Below are positions 15,001-26,828 of a stretch of DNA of 64,000 bases, one piece after another. A program made the position numbers and the translations under genes. The DNA lies in assembly GCF_964340395.1 (NCBI RefSeq), contig NC_135556.1, positions 129,001 to 193,000 on the forward strand. The letters are read 5' to 3'. Positions within the stretch are counted from its first letter, which is position 1; each line of letters begins with the position of its first letter. The DNA comes from Glandiceps talaboti (taxonomy: Eukaryota; Hemichordata; Enteropneusta; Spengelidae). The notes below the pieces were generated by a model. It was not told the origin of the DNA and made no database searches. It worked only from the letters and a program-made list of their open reading frames with translations.

Positions 15001-18000
15001 CAACACCGGTTTAAAACCTATCAAAACTGATCAAAACTGGTCAAAACCTGTCGCAAACCGGATTAAAACCAGTGAAAACTGGTAAAAACCTGTGCAAACA
15101 AGTCAAACCTCTCCAAACCGGTCAAAAACCTATCCAAACCTGTCCAAAATAGGTGCAAACAACTGAAAACCCGTCAAAACCTGTCCAAACCTGTCAAAAC
15201 CGGTCGAAACCGGTCCAAAACCTATCCAAACCGGTCCAAAACCAGTGCAAACAAGTCAAAACTGATCAAAACCAGTCAACACCGGTTTAAAACCGGTCAA
15301 AACTGATCAAAACTAGTCAAAACCTGTCAAAACCGGTTCAAACCTGTCGAAACCTATCGAAACCAGTCCAAAACTGGTGCAAACAAGTCAAAACCGATCA
15401 AAACCAGTCAACACAGGTTTAAAACCGGTCAAAACTGATCAAAACTGGTCAAAACCTGTTGCAAACCGGTTTAAAACAAGTGAAAACTGGTCAAAACCTG
15501 TGCAAACAAGTCAAACCTCTCCAAACCGGTCAAAAACCTATCCAAACCTGTCCAAAATAGGTGCAAACAACTCAAAACCCGTCAAAACCTGTCCAAACCT
15601 GTAAAAACCGGTCCAAACAGGTCCAAAACCTATCCAAACCGGTCCAAAACCAGTGCAAACAAGTCAAAACTGATCAAAACCAGTCAACACCGGTTTAAAA
15701 CCGGTCAAAACTGATCAAAACTGGTCAAAACCTGTCAAAACCGGTTCAAACCTGTCGAAACCTATCGAAACCAGTCCAAAACTGGTGCAAATAAGTCAAA
15801 ACGGATCAAAACCAGTCAACACAGGTTTAAAACCGGTCAAAACTGATCAAAACTGGTCAAAACATGTCGCAAACCGGTTTAAAACAAGTGAAAACTGGTC
15901 AAAACCTGTGCAAACCTGTCAAACCGGTCCAAACCGGTCAAAAATAGGTGCAAACAACTCAAAACCCGTCAAATCCGATCAAAACTTGTCAAAACCTGTC
16001 CAAACCTTTCAAAACCGGTCCAAACCGGTCGGAAACCAGTGCAAACAAGTCAAAACTGATCAAAATCAGTCAACACTGGTTTTAAACCGGTCAAAACTGA
16101 TCAAAACTGGTCAAAACCTGTGCAAACAACTCAAAACCCGTCAAAACCTGTCGCAAACCGGATTAAAACCAGTGAAAACTGGTCAAAACCTGTGCAAACA
16201 AGTCAAACCTCTCCAAACCGGTCAAAAACCTATCCAAACCTGTCCAAAATAGGTGCAAACAACTGAAAACCCGTCAAAACCTGTCCAAACCTGTCAAAAC
16301 CGGTCCAAAACCTATCCAAACCGGTCCAAAACCAGTGCAAACAAGTCAAAACTGATCAAAACCAGTCAACACCGGTTTAAAACCGGTCAAAACTGATCAA
16401 AACTAGTCAAAACCTGTCAAAACCGGTTCAAACCTGTCGAAACCTATCGAAACCAGTCCAAAACTGGTGCAAACAAGTCAAAACCGATCAAAACCAGTCA
16501 ACACAGGTTTAAAACCGGTCAAAACTGATCAAAACTGTTCAAAACCTGTTGCAAACCGGTTTAAAACAAGTGAAAACTGGTCAAAACCTGTGCAAACAAG
16601 TCAAACCTCTCCAAACCGGTCAAAAACCTATCCAAACCTGTCCAAAATAGGTGCAAACAACTCAAAACCCGTCAAAACCTGTCCAAACCTGTAAAAACCG
16701 GTCCAAACAGGTCCAAAACCTATCCAAACCGGTCCAAAACCAGTGCAAACAAGTCAAAACTGATCAAAACCAGTCAACACCGGTTTAAAACCGGTCAAAA
16801 CTGATCAAAACTGGTCAAAACCTGTCAAAACCGGTTCAAACCTGTCGAAACCTATCGAAACCAGTCCAAAACTGGTGCAAATAAGTCAAAACGGATCAAA
16901 ACCAGTCAACACAGGTTTAAAACCGGTCAAAACTGATCAAAACTGGTCAAAACATGTCGCAAACCGGTTTAAAACAAGTGAAAACTGGTCAAAACCTGTG
17001 CAAACCTGTCAAACCGGTCAAAACCGGTCAAAAATAGGTGCAAACAACTCAAAACCCGTCAAATCCGATCAAAACTTGTCAAAACCTGTCCAAACCTTTC
17101 AAAACCGGTCCAAACCGGTCGGAAACCAGTGCAAACAAGTCAAAACTGATCAAAATCAGTCAACACTGGTTTTAAACCGGTCAAAACTGATCAAAACTGG
17201 TCAAAACCTGTGCAAACATATCAAAACCGGTCCAAAACCTGTCCAAACCGGTCCAAACCTGTCCAAAACCATTCCAAACCGGTCACAACCTGTCCAAACC
17301 GGTCCACAACCATTGCAAACAAGACAAAAAAGGTCAAAACCTGTCCATACCGGTTTTAAACCAGTCAAATCCGATCATAATTAGTTAAAACATAAACAAT
17401 ACTGTCAAAACCCGACCAAACCGCAAACCGATCGACACCTGTCCAAACCTGTTCTGTACAGGTTTAAATGAGTCAAAACCTGTGCAAACCTCTCCAAACG
17501 GTCCAAACCGGTCAAAAACCTATCCAAGGCGGACCAAAATTGGTGAAAATGAGTCAATACCGGTCAAAACCTTCCAAATTGGTTATAAACAGGTGAAAAC
17601 AGATCAAAAAGGGTCAAAACCTGTCAAAACTGGTTCAAACCTGTCGAAATCTATCGAAACCGATCCAAAACTGGTGAAAACAAGTCAAAACCGATCAAAA
17701 CCAGTCAACACCGGTTTAAAACCGATCAAAACTGGTCAAAACCTGTCGCAAACCGGTTTAAAACCAGTGAAAACCTGTCCAAACCTATCCAAAACCATTT
17801 TTAAACCAGTTAAAACTGAGTCAAAACTGGTCAAATCCGGTCCAAAACCAATGCAAGCAAGTCAAAACCGATCAAAACCTGTGCAAACCTGTGCAAACCT
17901 GTCCAAAACAATTCCAAACCAGTCAAAACCTTTCTGAACCAGTCGAAAACCGATGTAAATGAGTCAAAACCAGTCAAAACCAGTCAACACTGGTTTTAAA

Positions 18001-19505
18001 CCGGTCAAAACCGATCAAAACTTGTCAAAACCTGTCCAAACCTTTCAAAACCGGTCCAAACCGGTCGCAAACCAGTGCAAACAAGTCAAAACTGATCAAA
18101 ATCAGGCAACACTGGTTTTAAACCGGTCAAAACTGATCAAAACTGGTCAAAACCTGTGCAAACATATCAAAACCGGTCCAAAACCTGTCCAAACCGGTCC
18201 AAACCTGTCCAAAACCATTCCAAACCGGTCACAACCTGTCCAAACCGGTCCAAAACCATTGCAAACAAGACAAAAAAGGTCAAAACCTGTCCATACCGGT
18301 TTTAAACCAGTCAAATCCGATCATAATTAGTTAAAACATAAACAATACTGTCAAAACCCGACCAAACCGCAAACCGGTCGACACCTGTCCAAACCTGTTC
18401 TGTACAGGTTTAAATGAGTCAAAACCTGTGCAAACCTTTCCAAACGGTCCAAACCGGTCGACACCTGTCCAAACCTGTTCTGTACAGGTTTAAATGAGTC
18501 AAAACCTGTGCAAACCTGTCCAAACGGTCCAAACCGGTCGAAAACCTATCCAAGGCGGACAAAACCTGGTGAAAATGAGTCAATACCGGTCAAAACCTTC
18601 CAAATTGGTTATAAACAGGTGAAAACAGATCAAAACTTGTCAAAACCTGTCAAAACTGGTTCAAACCTGTCGAAACCTATCGAAACCATTCCAAAACTGG
18701 TGAAAACAAGTCAAAACCGATCAAAACCAGTCAACACCTGTTTAAAACCGGTCAAACCTGATCAAAACTGGTCAAAACCTGTCGCAAACCAGTTTAAAAC
18801 CAGTGAAAACTGGTCAAAACCTGTGCAAACCTGTCAAACCGGTCCAAACTGGTCAAAAATAGGTGCAAACAACTCAAAACCCGTCAGAACCGATCTAAAC
18901 TTGTCAAAACCTGTCCAAACCTTTCAAAACCGGTCGAAAACCCATCCAAACTGGTCCAAAACCAGTGCAAACAAGTCAAAACTGATCAAAACTGGTCAAA
19001 ACCTGTCGCAAACCGGTTTAAAACCAGTTAAAACTGGTCAAAACCTGTGCAAACAGGTCAAACCTCTCCAAACCGGTCAAAAACCTATCCAAACCTGCCA
19101 AAATAGGTGCAAACAACTCAAAACCCGTCAAAACCAGTCAAATCCGATCATAATTAGTTAAAACATAAACAATACTGTCAAAACCCGACCAAACCGCAAA
19201 CCGGTCGACACCTGTCCAAACCTGTTCTGTACAGGTTTAAATGAGTCAAAACCTGTGCAAACCTGTCCAAACGGTCCAAACCGGTCGAAAACCTATCCAA
19301 GGCGGACCAAAACTGGTGAAAATGAGTCAATACCGGTCAAAACCTACCAAATTGGTTATATACAGGTGAAAACAGATCAAAACTGGTCAAAACCTGTCAA
19401 AACTGGTTCAAACCTGTCGAAACCTATCGAAACCAGTCTAAAACTAGTGAAAACAAGTCAAAACCGATCAAAACCAGTCAACACCGGTTCAAAACCGATC
19501 AAAAC
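1..19505 (+). repeat. ACCGGT/A-tract satellite with higher-order repeats
   Basis: The whole stretch is built from degenerate 10-11 bp units of the type TCAAAACCGG or TCAAAACCTG, with variants such as TGATCAAAAC, CAGTCCAAAA and AGGTGCAAAC. Units are combined into longer blocks that recur almost unchanged. A landmark around ATGCAAACCTGTCC falls at 5690, 7244, 7789, 10394, 12999 and 14553, giving spacings of 1554, 545, 2605, 2605 and 1554 bp. Near the left end a 1043 bp period is seen (95 to 1138, 286 to 1329, 692 to 1735). Open frames of 60-217 codons exist because the unit rarely makes a stop in some frames; their translations are only permutations of SKPVQT/NRSK-like words, so I do not call genes. 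Confidence 0.97.
7789..12998 (+). repeat. Two adjacent 2605 bp higher-order repeat units
   Basis: Within the satellite the block starting at 7789 recurs at 10394 and ends where the next landmark starts at 12999, so two consecutive 2605 bp super-units lie head to tail. Each contains the same ordered sub-blocks, including a marker with ATAATTAGTTAAAACATAAAC and one with AAATTGGTTATAAACAGG. They differ by scattered substitutions. Flanking blocks use a 1554 bp version that lacks part of the super-unit, which fits unequal exchange. Confidence 0.85.
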
Positions 19506-22335
19506 TGGAATGATTTTCAACAGGTTTAGACTCGTTAGGACAGGTTTTGACTGTTTTGCACAGGTTTAAACAAGTGTTGATCTTTTTACAGTTTTAAAAC
19601 CTGTATTAACAGAAAACCTGTATTAACAGAGTTTTACTAGTTTTGAATATATTGTACAGGTTTTTGACCTCTATCGAACGGTTTTTAAAACAAGTTTAAA
19701 AGCGGTTTATACTGATTTGTACCAGCTTTGGACACGTATAAACAAGTTTTGGACTAATGTCGACAGGTTTTGACCGGTTTTGTTTGTTTTGAATTGTTTA
19801 AAACGAGTTCGGACATGTTTTGGCAATATTTGACTAGTTTACACCGGTTTTGACCAATTTCGATCGGTTTTTACCGGTTTGGACAATGTTTGGACCAGAT
19901 TGCCCGGTATTCATTGGTTTTGACCTGTTTAAAAATTGTTTTAAGAGTTTTTTATCAGTTTTTTGTCGTTTGCACAGATTATGGACTGGTTTTGACCAGA
20001 TTTGCACCTATAATTCTATAGAATTTGAATCAATTGCACCTATTTTAGACCTGGTAGGAACAGATGTGGATTCGTTTGCCCGAGTTTTGGACTGCTTTGG
20101 ACAGGTTGTGTCCCGTTTTCATTTGTTTTTAATAGTTTTGACTGGTTTTAACCTGTTTTAAGTCGTTTGCATAGAATTTCAACTGTTTTGAATAGATTTT
20201 GATCAGTTTTGATTCGTTTGCAAAAGGTTTGGACCAAATTGCACCAATAATCACCGCTTTTTATCTGTTTTGATTGGTATAACAGGTTTAGAATAAGGTT
20301 TTTAGTTTTGAATAGGTTTGCACCGGTTTTTTACTGATTTTGACTGGTTTTGAGTTTGTTTCAACAGATTTTGAACGGTTTTGAGTTTTTGCACTGGTTT
20401 CGGACCAGTTTGTTCCTATAATAACTTAAACTCTGTCAAAACATGTTTCAAAATAGTCAAAACTAGGTAAAACTTGCTCACACTGGTTTCAAACCGAACA
20501 AAATTGACCAAAACCGTGCAAAAGTTTCAAAACCGGTCGAAAACCTTTTATAAACTTGTCCAAAATTGTCCAGAAGTAATCAAAACACGTGAAACCCCAA
20601 CCAGACTAAGTCTATCTAAACCTGGTTTTGAATCTTTTGCACAATTTTTGACAAATGTATAGACAGGTTTTGACCAGTTTTGACTCGTTTGCAACAGGTT
20701 TTGACCTCTTCTAATGGTTTCGGTCTGGTTTGAAAAAGTTATGACAAGTTTCCACAGATTTTGAACAGGTTTGAACCAGTTTCTATCGTTTTTGACAAGT
20801 TTGAAACTGCTGTGGACTGGTTCCGATCAGTTTTAACTCGTTTGCATCTGTTTCACACTAGTTTGGACCAGTTTGGACAGGTTTTAAATCAATTAAACCT
20901 ATTTTACGACAGGTTTGGACCGCTTTGGACAGATTTCGAACTGGTTCTGTGAGGATTTGACAGGTGTGCACAGGTTTTGACAATTTTATATAGGTTTTGA
21001 CTCCTTTGAACCTGTTTTGGACAAGGTTGGACAGGTTTCGACCTGTTTCGAATAATTTCTAACAGGTTTTGACTTGTTTGGACAGGTTTTAAATGTTTTG
21101 CAAAAGTTTTGACGAATGTTGATCGATTTTGAAAGGTTTAAAACAGTATACACAGGTTTTGACCAGTTTTAACTCGTTTGGAAAGGTTTTAGACTGGTTC
21201 GGAAAAGTTTTGACAGGTTTCCACAGATTTTGCACAGGTTTGGACAGGTTTTGATCGGTATCAACTCGTTTGCATCGGTTTTACACTGGTGTGGACCAGT
21301 TTGGACAGGTTTTGAATAAATTGCACCTATTGTGGACCTCAAGGACAGGTCTGGTCGAGTTTCGACTTGTTTGGAATGGTTACGACAGGTTTTGACCGCT
21401 TTGGACAGTTTCCAACTGGATTTTTGAGGTTTTAACATATTTGCACAGGTTTTGACATTTTTTGATTGGTGTTGACCTGTTTGAAACCGGTTTGGAGTTA
21501 TTTTTACCAGTTTTGACTCATTTGCGTAGGTTTTGGACTGATTTCGACAGGTTTTGACTGGTTTAAAATGGTTTTAATAGGTTTTAACCGGTTTTAACAA
21601 GTTTGCACAGATTTTATTCCTGTGTGGAGAGGTTTTGACCGGTATTAACTCACTTGCCCGGTTTTTTTTAGCTGTTTTGACAGGTTTTTACAGGTTAGCA
21701 ACTGTTTTTAATCGGTTTTACACATGTTTCGTTCGGTTTCAATTGGTTTTAACTCGTTTTCACAGATTTTAGATAGTTTTGACTGGTTTTAGCATGTTTT
21801 TAGTCGTTTGCACAGAATTTTAACTGGTTTGAATAGGTTTTGACCAGTTTTGATTCGTTTGGAAAAGGTTTGCACCGGTTTTTATCTGTTTTGATATGTT
21901 TAGAATGGTTGTGGACAGATATAGACAGGTGTGATAAGGTTTAGACAAGTTTTAACATGTTTTCGACAGGATTGAACAGGTTTACACAGATTTTAAGTAC
22001 TTTTGATCGGTTTTGGTCATTCAAAAACTTGTTTTAATAAGTTTTAACAGGTTTTTACTAGTATGCTCATAGTTTGACCTAGATTGGACATGTTTTGAGC
22101 GGCTTGCCTAAATTGCACAGGTTTTGGACCTCTTTGGATAGGTTTCGACCGATTACTTTCGGTTTTGACCGATTTATAATTGTTTTGTCGAATTTTGACT
22201 CATTTATACCGGTTTTGTAAAAGTTTGACAGGTTTATACATGTTTTAGTTTTGACATGTATGGATTGGTTTTTATTAGGTTTGCACCGGTTTTCAACCGA
22301 TTTTGATGTTTCGACAGATTTTGAACCATCAAAAC
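19506..22335 (-). repeat. Inverted, diverged copies of the ACCGGT satellite family
   Basis: At 19505/19506 the orientation flips: upstream units read CAAAAC, downstream units read GTTTTG, as in GGTTTTGACCGG. The copies are far more diverged than in 1-19505 and show no clean higher-order period. A short patch in the original orientation lies at about 20420-20600. Open frames here on both strands are low-complexity shadows. I see no gene. Confidence 0.9.
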
Positions 22336-22640
22336 CAGTCAACAACGGTTTTAAACTCGTGAAAACCAATCGAAAACGGGTAAAAACCGAAGCAACAATT
22401 AAAACCTATGTAAACCAAAAAATCTAAAGGTCAAAACAGGTACATAAACCAGCGCAAATGAGTTTAAATTTTGCTTAAACTAATCCACACCGGTTTAAAA
22501 CCAGTGAAAACCAATCAACCAATTTGTCAAACCCTGTCGACATCTATCCGAAACCCAAGTCAAAACTGGTTCAAATCTGTGAAAAACCGTTTTTAAACCT
22601 GTCCAATCGGGTAAACAAATCAAACCTCTCGAAATCTGTC
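22336..22640 (+). repeat. Short plus-oriented patch of the ACCGGT family
   Basis: Units return to the CAAAAC/CCGGT orientation for about 300 bp, strongly diverged, before the 121 bp satellite starts. No coding potential is visible. Confidence 0.7.
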
Positions 22641-25405
22641 GTAGTAAATTACATTGAGAAGTCACTTGGTGTCATTCAAGAAGGCCAAATCAAAAGGAAT
22701 TACATAGAGGTCAGTTTGAGGTAAAGTATGGGTAAGGTCATGACCTCAAATGATTTGCTGTGTCAGACGAGGTCACCTGGTGTCAGGTCAAAGGTCATTA
22801 AATTTGGCAAAATCAGACTGAATTACAAAAAGGTCAGTTGGAGGTCAAGTATGGGTCAGGTCGTGACCTTCATGATCTGTTGAGTCAAGTGAGGTCACTT
22901 CAAAGATCATTCAAGTAGTCAAAATCAGAATAAATTATAGAGAGGTCAGTTGGAGGTCAAATATGGGTCAGGTCGTGACCTTCATGATCTATTGGGTCAA
23001 GTGAGGTCACTTGGTGTCAGGTCAGATGTCATTCAAGTATTAAGAATAAGAATTAATTATATAGAGGTCAGTTGGAGGTCAAGTATGGGTCAGGTCATGA
23101 CCTTCATGATCTGATGGGTCAAGTTAGGTTACTTGGTGTCAGGTCAAAGGTCATTCAAGTAGGCAAAAATAGAAGGAATAAGATAGAGTTCAGTTGGAGG
23201 TCAATTAAGGGTCAGGTATTGACATTCATGATCTACTGGGTCATGTGAGGTCACTTGGTGTCAGGTCAAAGGTCATTCAAATAGGCAAAATAAAAAAAAA
23301 TTACATAGAGGTCAGTTGGAGGTCAAGTATGGGTCAGGTCATGACCTTAATGATCTGAAGGGTCAAGTGAGGTCACTTGGTGTCAGGTCAAAGGTCATTC
23401 AACTAATAAAATGAGAAGGAATTAAATAGAGGTCAGTTGGAGGTCAAGTAAGGGTTAGGTCATGACCTTCAGGATCTGAAGGGTCAAGTGAGGTCACTTG
23501 GTGTCAGGTCAAAGGTCATTCAAGTAGACCAAACAAGAAAAAAATTACATAGAGGTCAGTTGGAGGTCAAATAAGGGTCATGTCATGACCTTCATAATCT
23601 GATAGGTCAGGTGAGGTCACTTGGTGTCAGGTCAAAGGTCATTCAAGTAGGGAAAACCAGAAAATATGCATAGAGGTCAGTTGGAGGTCAAGTAAGGCTC
23701 AGGTCATGACCTTCATGATTTGATGGGTCAAGAGAGGTCACTTGTTGTCAGGTCAAATGTCATTCAAGTAAGCCAAATCAGAAGGAATTACATAGAGGTC
23801 AGTTTGAGGTCAAGTAAGGGTCCGGCCATGACCTTCATGATCTGCTTGGTCAAGTTAGGTCACTTGGTGTCAGGTCAAAGGTCATTCAAGTACGCCAAAT
23901 CAGAAGAAATTACATAGAGGTCACTTGGACGTCAGGTATAGGTCAGGTCATGACCTACATGATCTGCTGGGTGAAACGAGGAACTTGGTGTCAGGTCAAA
24001 GGTCATTCAAGTAGGCCAAATAAGAATAAATTACATAGAGGTCAGTTGGAGGTCAAGTATAGGTCAGGGCATGACCTCAATGATATGCTGGGTCAAACGA
24101 CGTTACTTGGTGTCAGGTCAAAGGTCATTTAAGCAGGAAAAATCAGAATAAAATACATAGAGGTCAGTTGTAGGTCAAGTATGGGTCAAGTCGTTACCTT
24201 CATGATCTGTTGGGTCAAAGGAGGTCACTTGGTGTCAGGTGAAAGGTCATTCAAGTAGGCCAAATCAGAGAAATTACAAATAAGTCAGTTGGAGGTCAAG
24301 AAAGGGTGAGGTATGACCTTCATGATCTGAAGGGTCAAGTAAGGTCACTTGGTGTCTGGTCAAGGAACATTCAAGTAGGCAAAATTAGAAAAAATACATA
24401 GACGTCAGTTTGAGGTCAAGTAAGGGTCAGGTCATGACGTTCATGATCTGAAGGGTCAAGTGAGGTCACTTGGTGTCAGGTAAAAGGTCATTCATGTAGG
24501 CAAAATTAGAAGGAATTACATAGAGGATAGTTTGAGGTCAAATATGGGTCAGGTCATGACCTCCATGATCTGCTGGGACAGACGAGGTCACTTGGTGTCA
24601 GTTCAAAGGTCATTGAAGTAATCAAAATGAGAATGAATTACATAGAGGTCAGTTGGAGGTGAAGTAAGGGTCAGGTCATGACATTCATGATCTGCTGGGT
24701 CAAGTGAGGTCACTTTGTGTAAGGTCAAAGGTCATTCAAGTAGGAAAAATCAGAAGTAATTACATAGAGGTCAGTTGGAGGTCAATTATGGGTCAGGTCA
24801 CGACCTCCATGATCTGCTGAGTCAGACGACGTCACTTGGTGTCGGGTCAAATGTCATTCAAGTAGGCCAAATCAGAAGGAATTACATAGAGGTCAGTTTG
24901 AGGTCAAGTATAGGTCAGGTCATGACTTTCATTATCAGATGGGTCAAGTGAGGTCACTTGGTGTCAGGTCAAAGGTCATTCAAGTCGGCAAAATTATAAT
25001 TATTTACATAGAGGTCAGCTTCAGGTCAAGTAAGGGTCAGGTCGTGACCTTCATGATCTGAAGGGTCAAGTGAGGTTACTAGGTGTCAGGTCAAAGGTCA
25101 TTCAATTAATCGAAATGAGAAGGTATTAAATAGAGTTCAGTTAGAGGTCAAGTAAGGGTCAGGTCATGACCTTCAGGAACTGAAGGGTCAAGTGAGGTCA
25201 CTTGGTGTCAGGTCAAAGGTCATTCAAGTAGGCCAAACCAGAAAAATACATAGAGGTCAGTTGGAGGTCAAGTAAGTGTCAGGTCATGACCTTCATGATC
25301 TGACGGGTCAAGAGAGTTCACTTTGTGTCAGGTCAAAGGCCATTAAAGTACGCCAAATCAGAAGAAATTACATAGAGGTCACTTGGAGGTCAAGTATAGG
25401 TCAAG
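22640..25405 (+). repeat. ~121 bp satellite rich in AGGTCA half-sites
   Basis: About 22 tandem copies with a period of 121-122 bp; the landmark CATGACCTTCATGATCTG recurs near 23096, 23340, 23584, 23705 and 23827. Each complete unit contains a TACATAGAGGTCAGTTGGAGG block, a palindromic AGGTCATGACCT (for example 23336-23347) and an AGGTCA-A-AGGTCA direct repeat (for example 22785-22797). Copies differ by a few substitutions and short indels. Open frames up to 65 codons are shadows. Confidence 0.95.
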
Positions 25406-25439
25406 TATGCTCCCGGGAAACACACACCACCGCCCGTGG

Positions 25440-26692
25440 TCAATGTTTCCCTTCTAATAGTTTGGACTAGTTTGGTTAGGTGAGTTTGACATATGTGCAC
25501 GGTTTTGACCGGTTTTGACCAGTTTCAACCGGTTTGGTATAGTTTTCACCTATTTGTAATGGTTTTAGATAGGTTTCCATTGTTTTGGACAAATTCTGAT
25601 CGGTATTGACTCGTTTGCACCTGTTTTGACATGGTTTGGACAGGTTTTGACCGGCTTTGAATAAATTGCACGGGTGTTTGACATAGTTGGACAGGTTTCG
25701 ACCAGTTTGGAATGATTTTCAACAGGTTTAGACTCGTTAGGACAGGTTTTGACTGTTTTGCACAGGTTTAAACAAGTGTTGATCTTTTTACAGTTTTAAA
25801 ACCTGTATTAACAGGGTTTTTCTAGTTTTTAATCGATTGCACAGGTTTTTGACCTCTATCGAACGGTTTTTAAAACAGGTTTAAAAGCGGTTTTGTACTG
25901 ATTTGTACCAGCTTTGGACACGTTTAAACAGGTTTTGGACTGATGTCGACAGGTTTTGACCGGTTTTGTTTGTTTTGAATTGTTTAAAACGAGTTTGGAC
26001 ATGTTTTGGCCAATTTTGACTCGTTTGCACCGGTTTTGACCAATTTTGATCGGACCAGATTGTCCGGTATTCATTGGTTTTGACCTGTTTATAAATAGTT
26101 TTGATTGATGCACCTATAATTCTATAGGTTTTGAATCAATTGCACCTATTTTTGACCTTGTAGGAACAGATGTAGACTCGTTTGCCCAAGTTTTTGACTG
26201 CTTTGGACAGGTTTTGTCCCCTTTTTCATTTGTTTTGAATAGTTTTGACTGGTTTTAACCTGTTTTAAGTCGTTTACACAGAATTTCAACTGTTTTGAAT
26301 AGATTTTGACCAGTTTTGATTCGTTTGCAAAAGTTTTGGACCGATTTCCACAAATAATCACCGCTTTTTATCCGTTTTGATTGGTATAACAGGTTTTGAA
26401 TGGTTGTGGACAGATATGGACAGGTGTGATAAGGTTTTTGGTTTTGAATAGGTTTGCACTGGTTTTTAACTGATTTTGACTGGTTTTGAGTTTGTTTCAA
26501 CAGATTTTGAACGGTTTTGAGTTTTTGCACTGGTTTCGGGCCAGTTTGTTCCTATAATAACTTAAACTCTGTCAAAACATGTTGCAAAATAGTCAAAACT
26601 AGATAAAACTTGCTCACACTGGTTTCAAACCGAACAAAATTGACCAAAACCGTGCAAAACATTCAAAATCGGTCGAAAACCTTTCCAAACTT
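25440..26692 (-). repeat. Inverted ACCGGT-family block, duplicate of 19.5-20.6 kb
   Basis: Mostly GTTTTG-oriented units. From 25708 the sequence follows 19506-20557 closely, including the run GATTTTCAACAGGTTTAGAC and the return to the other orientation at about 26550 (ATAACTTAAACTCTGTC in both). Indels distinguish the two copies. No gene is seen. Confidence 0.85.
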
Positions 26693-26828
26693 GGTCATGA
26701 AATGACCTATACTTGACCACAAACCGACCTTTTTGTTATTTATTCTGATTTCGCCTACTTGAATGACCTTTGACCTGACACCAAGTTACCTCACTTGATC
26801 CAGCAGATCATGAAGGTCATGACCATTT
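26693..26828 (-). repeat. Isolated inverted copy of the 121 bp satellite
   Basis: A single unit in reverse orientation, recognised by TTGAATGACCTTTGACCTGA and CATGAAGGTCATGACC, embedded between blocks of the ACCGGT family. It shows that the two satellite families have been shuffled together. Confidence 0.85.

Noticed and set aside
95-19161. Many plus-strand open frames of 60-217 codons with SKPVQTGPNRSK-like protein
   Set aside because: They are translations of the tandem satellite; the same words recur in overlapping frames and follow the higher-order period. No codon bias, domain or promoter.
1-22600. Possible CRISPR-like array because of regular short repeats
   Set aside because: No fixed repeat separated by unique spacers, no cas genes, and the context is eukaryotic.
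25405-25440. CACACACCACCGCCCGT resembles the conserved 3' end of small-subunit rRNA
   Set aside because: Only a dozen bases match and no further rRNA sequence lies on either side.
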